Below, one piece after another: positions 61,688-64,000 of a stretch of 64,000 bases of DNA (its first letter is position 1; each line of letters opens with the position of its first letter). Under the pieces are notes generated by a model that searched no databases, was not told the DNA's origin, and saw only the letters and a list, made by a program, of their open reading frames with translations. A program made the position numbers and the translations under genes. This DNA is from Hawksworthiomyces lignivorus (taxonomy: Eukaryota; Ascomycota; Sordariomycetes; Ophiostomatales; Ophiostomataceae), in NCBI GenBank assembly GCA_002917075.1, contig NTMA01000038.1:248001-312000 (forward strand), read 5' to 3'.

Positions 61688-64000
61688 ATGGCTGGCAGTG
61701 AAGGAAAGAGCCACGGCACGCTAGCCGACAAGTTTAAGCACCCATTTCGTTCCATCGAAGAGAGGCTGGATAGCACGCATCTGCGCGACGCCAAAATCCA
61801 TCTCATTCACAAGAAGTGCGACTTGGACTCTGTTATAGGACCCCTTGGAATTTGTATACTCGCTTTTGAACCTCAGGACTGACTGCCTCATGTAATTATA
61901 GACACCAAATTGGGAAGCTAGGGAATCTGGTAAGCTTGTTAGGTATTTTCATATCACTGTTGGTCACGTCTTTTATCCTCATCTAACCTGCCAGTTCAAC
62001 CCCCAACATCGCCACGACGAGGAACACGAAAAACAGTGCGACGAAAAGCGTACCAAGATATGCGAGTCTCACCGCTTCCAGTCCTATTTCCCCGAGCGTG
62101 ATGGCAATCTGGTCAAGTGGTACGTCGACGGCCGTGACTATTTTTGGGCCGTATCCGTCGCTCTCGACAAAGCTCGCGAGACGATCTACATTGCTGATTG
62201 GTGGCTGTCGCCGGAGCTGTTTCTGCGCCGGCCCCCGTACTTCAACCAAGAATGGCGTCTGGATCAGGTGCTTAAACGCCGCGCCGAGGCCGGCGTAAAG
62301 ATTTACGTCATCGTCTATCGCGAGGTTGAAGCTGCCCTGACTTGTAATTCCGAGCACACCAAGCACGCTCTGCAAGCTCTCTGCCCTGAGGGCACGCCCG
62401 GCTATGGCAACATCCGTGTCATGCGGCACCCTGACCACAATGTCCTCGAGAATGCCGCCGATATGACATTTTATTGGGCGCACCATGAAAAGTTTATTGT
62501 CATCGACTACGAGACGGCATTTATCGGCGGGCTGGATATGTGTTTCGGCCGCTGGGATAGCCACACACATGCGCTGGCTGACGTGCACCCTGAGGGCATC
62601 GTGAATGAGGTCTGGCCTGGCCAGGATTTCAACAACAACCGCGTTAAAGACTTTCAAAACGTGCGAGACTGGAAGCAAAATGAGCTCAGCAAGACCGAGA
62701 ACGGCCGCATGCCGTGGCACGACGTCTCCATGGGTCTCGTGGGCCCCTGTGTCTACGACATCGCGGAGCACTTTGTCCTGCGGTGGAACTTTATCAAGCG
62801 GGACAAGTACAAACGCGATGCGCGCTTCGATTGGCTCATGCTGCGTGGTCGCGAGGGCAACGACGAAGACTTGGTCGGCGTGCAGCGGCCGGACCACCCC
62901 GTTGGTGACTACGTGTTGCACCCCATCAAGCCGCTCGAAGACATCCCCGAGCTCCATCCCGATCAAGGCACCATCCGAGGCCAGGTCGTTCGTTCGGCTG
63001 CGGACTGGTCCAGCGGCACTCTGATCGAGCACTCGATCCAAAACGCATACAGCGAGCTCATACGCAACGCCGAGCACTACGTTTATATCGAAAATCAATT
63101 TTTCATCACGGCCACAGGCAATGAACAGTCCCCCATCCATAACACCATCGGTGCTGCCATCGTCGACACAGTTGTCCGCAACTCCGAGCGTGGAAAGAAG
63201 AACTTCCGTATCATCGTCTTGATCCCTGCGGTACCTGGCTTTGCGGGAGACCTGCGGGAAGATGCCGCGACGGGCACGCGTGCCATCATGGACTACCAAT
63301 ACAAGAGTATCTGCCGTGGCCCACAATCTATCTTTGAGCAGATACGCGCCCGCGGTGTAGATCCGATGAAGCATATCTTTTTCTTCAACCTGCGAAACTA
63401 TGATCGCCTGTGCAAGACGCCAGCTATCAAGCGCATGGAAGTGGAGTCAGGTGTCTCGTACCAAGAAGTGCAGCGGGCGGAGGCGGAGGAGATCATGGGC
63501 GAAGGCATCCACGGCGCGATTGATGTGGAGGGTGGCCGTGACGTGCATATGGGACGGGCAAAAAACCAAAAGAGGGCCGAAGAGGCGGACGACTTCAGGA
63601 AGGACAGCCAGAAACCAGACTACCTCGAACATGCCACTGATATCAAGCGGAGATTCGAGGCACAACGCCAGCGTGCAGACGAGCTGTCAACCGGAGCGAC
63701 TGGAGAGCGACAGGGAGAGAATGGCCTGGCGACGTTATCCGGCTCAGACCGTGCCAAAGGCAAAATGCCCGAGCACATGAGTGGAGAGATAGACGTCAGT
63801 CCAAGTGTGGCCAAGCATGCTATGGCTAGTGAGGACTCGCTGGTAAATGAGCCCTGGGATGGCGACCCAAAAGACGAGGTCGAGAATTGGATCCAAGAAG
63901 AGCTGTATATCCACTCTAAGCTGCTGATTGTCGACGACCGTTATGTCGTGTGCGGCAGCAGCAACCTCAACGACCGCAGCCAAGTGGGAACGCACGACAG
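61688..64000 (+). CDS. pldA: Phospholipase D, 5' part (runs off the window)
   Basis: About 720 codons are visible; the 3' end is missing. Exons are 61688-61815, a 28-nt exon 61902-61929, and 61995 onward. The first intron uses donor GTGCGA and branch CTGAC, the second GTAAGC and CTAAC; only this combination joins IHLIHK to KHQIGKLGNL and FNPQHRHDEEHE in frame. The first HKD motif is at 216-223 (HEKFIVID, in WAHHEKFIVIDYETAFIGGLD shortened here), the second at 692-699 (HSKLLIVD), followed by GSSNLNDRS. No PX or PH domain precedes the catalytic part, as in the short fungal pldA type. The enzyme hydrolyses phosphatidylcholine to phosphatidic acid and choline at membranes. Between the motifs is a charged, variable segment (about 590-670). 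Confidence 0.92.

Noticed and set aside
61983..63374. A 463-codon open frame on the minus strand opposite phospholipase D
   Set aside because: It is exactly antisense to the conserved PLD coding exon, whose plus-strand protein carries the HKD motif and long conserved blocks. The long antisense frame is a by-product of GC-rich third positions.

Overview
This window is nuclear chromosomal DNA of a filamentous ascomycete, most likely a member of the Eurotiomycetes (Aspergillus/Penicillium side). The support is: short spliceosomal introns (about 48-230 nt) with GTRNGT donors, CTAAC/CTGAC branch sites and YAG acceptors; a NIMA kinase whose catalytic insert matches the Aspergillus type; a pldA-type phospholipase D; a DUF8035-like charged protein; a eukaryotic initiator tRNA; and recurrent TACGGAGTA elements between genes. 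No bacterial operon, CRISPR array, phage or intact transposon was found. The species cannot be named from the sequence.

Layout. Positions 1-11227 are a gene-free, AT-leaning stretch. From 11.2 to 22.4 kb come a DUF4336 protein, two tRNA genes (initiator Met and Thr-AGT), a secreted 5'-nucleotidase-type metallophosphatase, an acetyl-CoA transporter (minus strand), a CENP-O/Mcm21 kinetochore subunit and a GPI-anchored wall protein (minus). From 26.0 to 34.1 kb is a housekeeping block: a charged DUF8035-like protein, ribosomal protein eL14 (minus) divergent from nascent-polypeptide-associated complex alpha, ATP synthase subunit d, and an HSL-type alpha/beta hydrolase (minus). A second gene desert spans 34.1-40.8 kb. 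From 40.8 to 46.1 kb three genes lie on the minus strand: Rab escort protein, exosome subunit Rrp43 and a small basic unknown. A third desert runs to 50.5 kb. The last part holds an OPT oligopeptide transporter, an ankyrin/BTB protein (minus) divergent from NIMA kinase, a split tRNA-Cys gene, and the 5' part of phospholipase D, which runs off the right edge.

How the genes relate. There is no biosynthetic or defence cluster. Most are single-copy housekeeping genes: translation (tRNAs, eL14, NAC), RNA decay (Rrp43), mitochondrial ATP synthesis (subunit d), vesicle traffic (REP), chromosome segregation and mitosis (CENP-O, NIMA), and transport or surface functions (OPT, acetyl-CoA transporter, GPI protein, metallophosphatase). 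The best regulatory signals are an RFX-like X-box plus two CACGTG boxes in the NIMA/ankyrin-BTB divergent promoter, and a similarly spaced CACGTG pair upstream of CENP-O. Exon boundaries were set by eye from splice signals, phase and recalled family conservation. No search was run.
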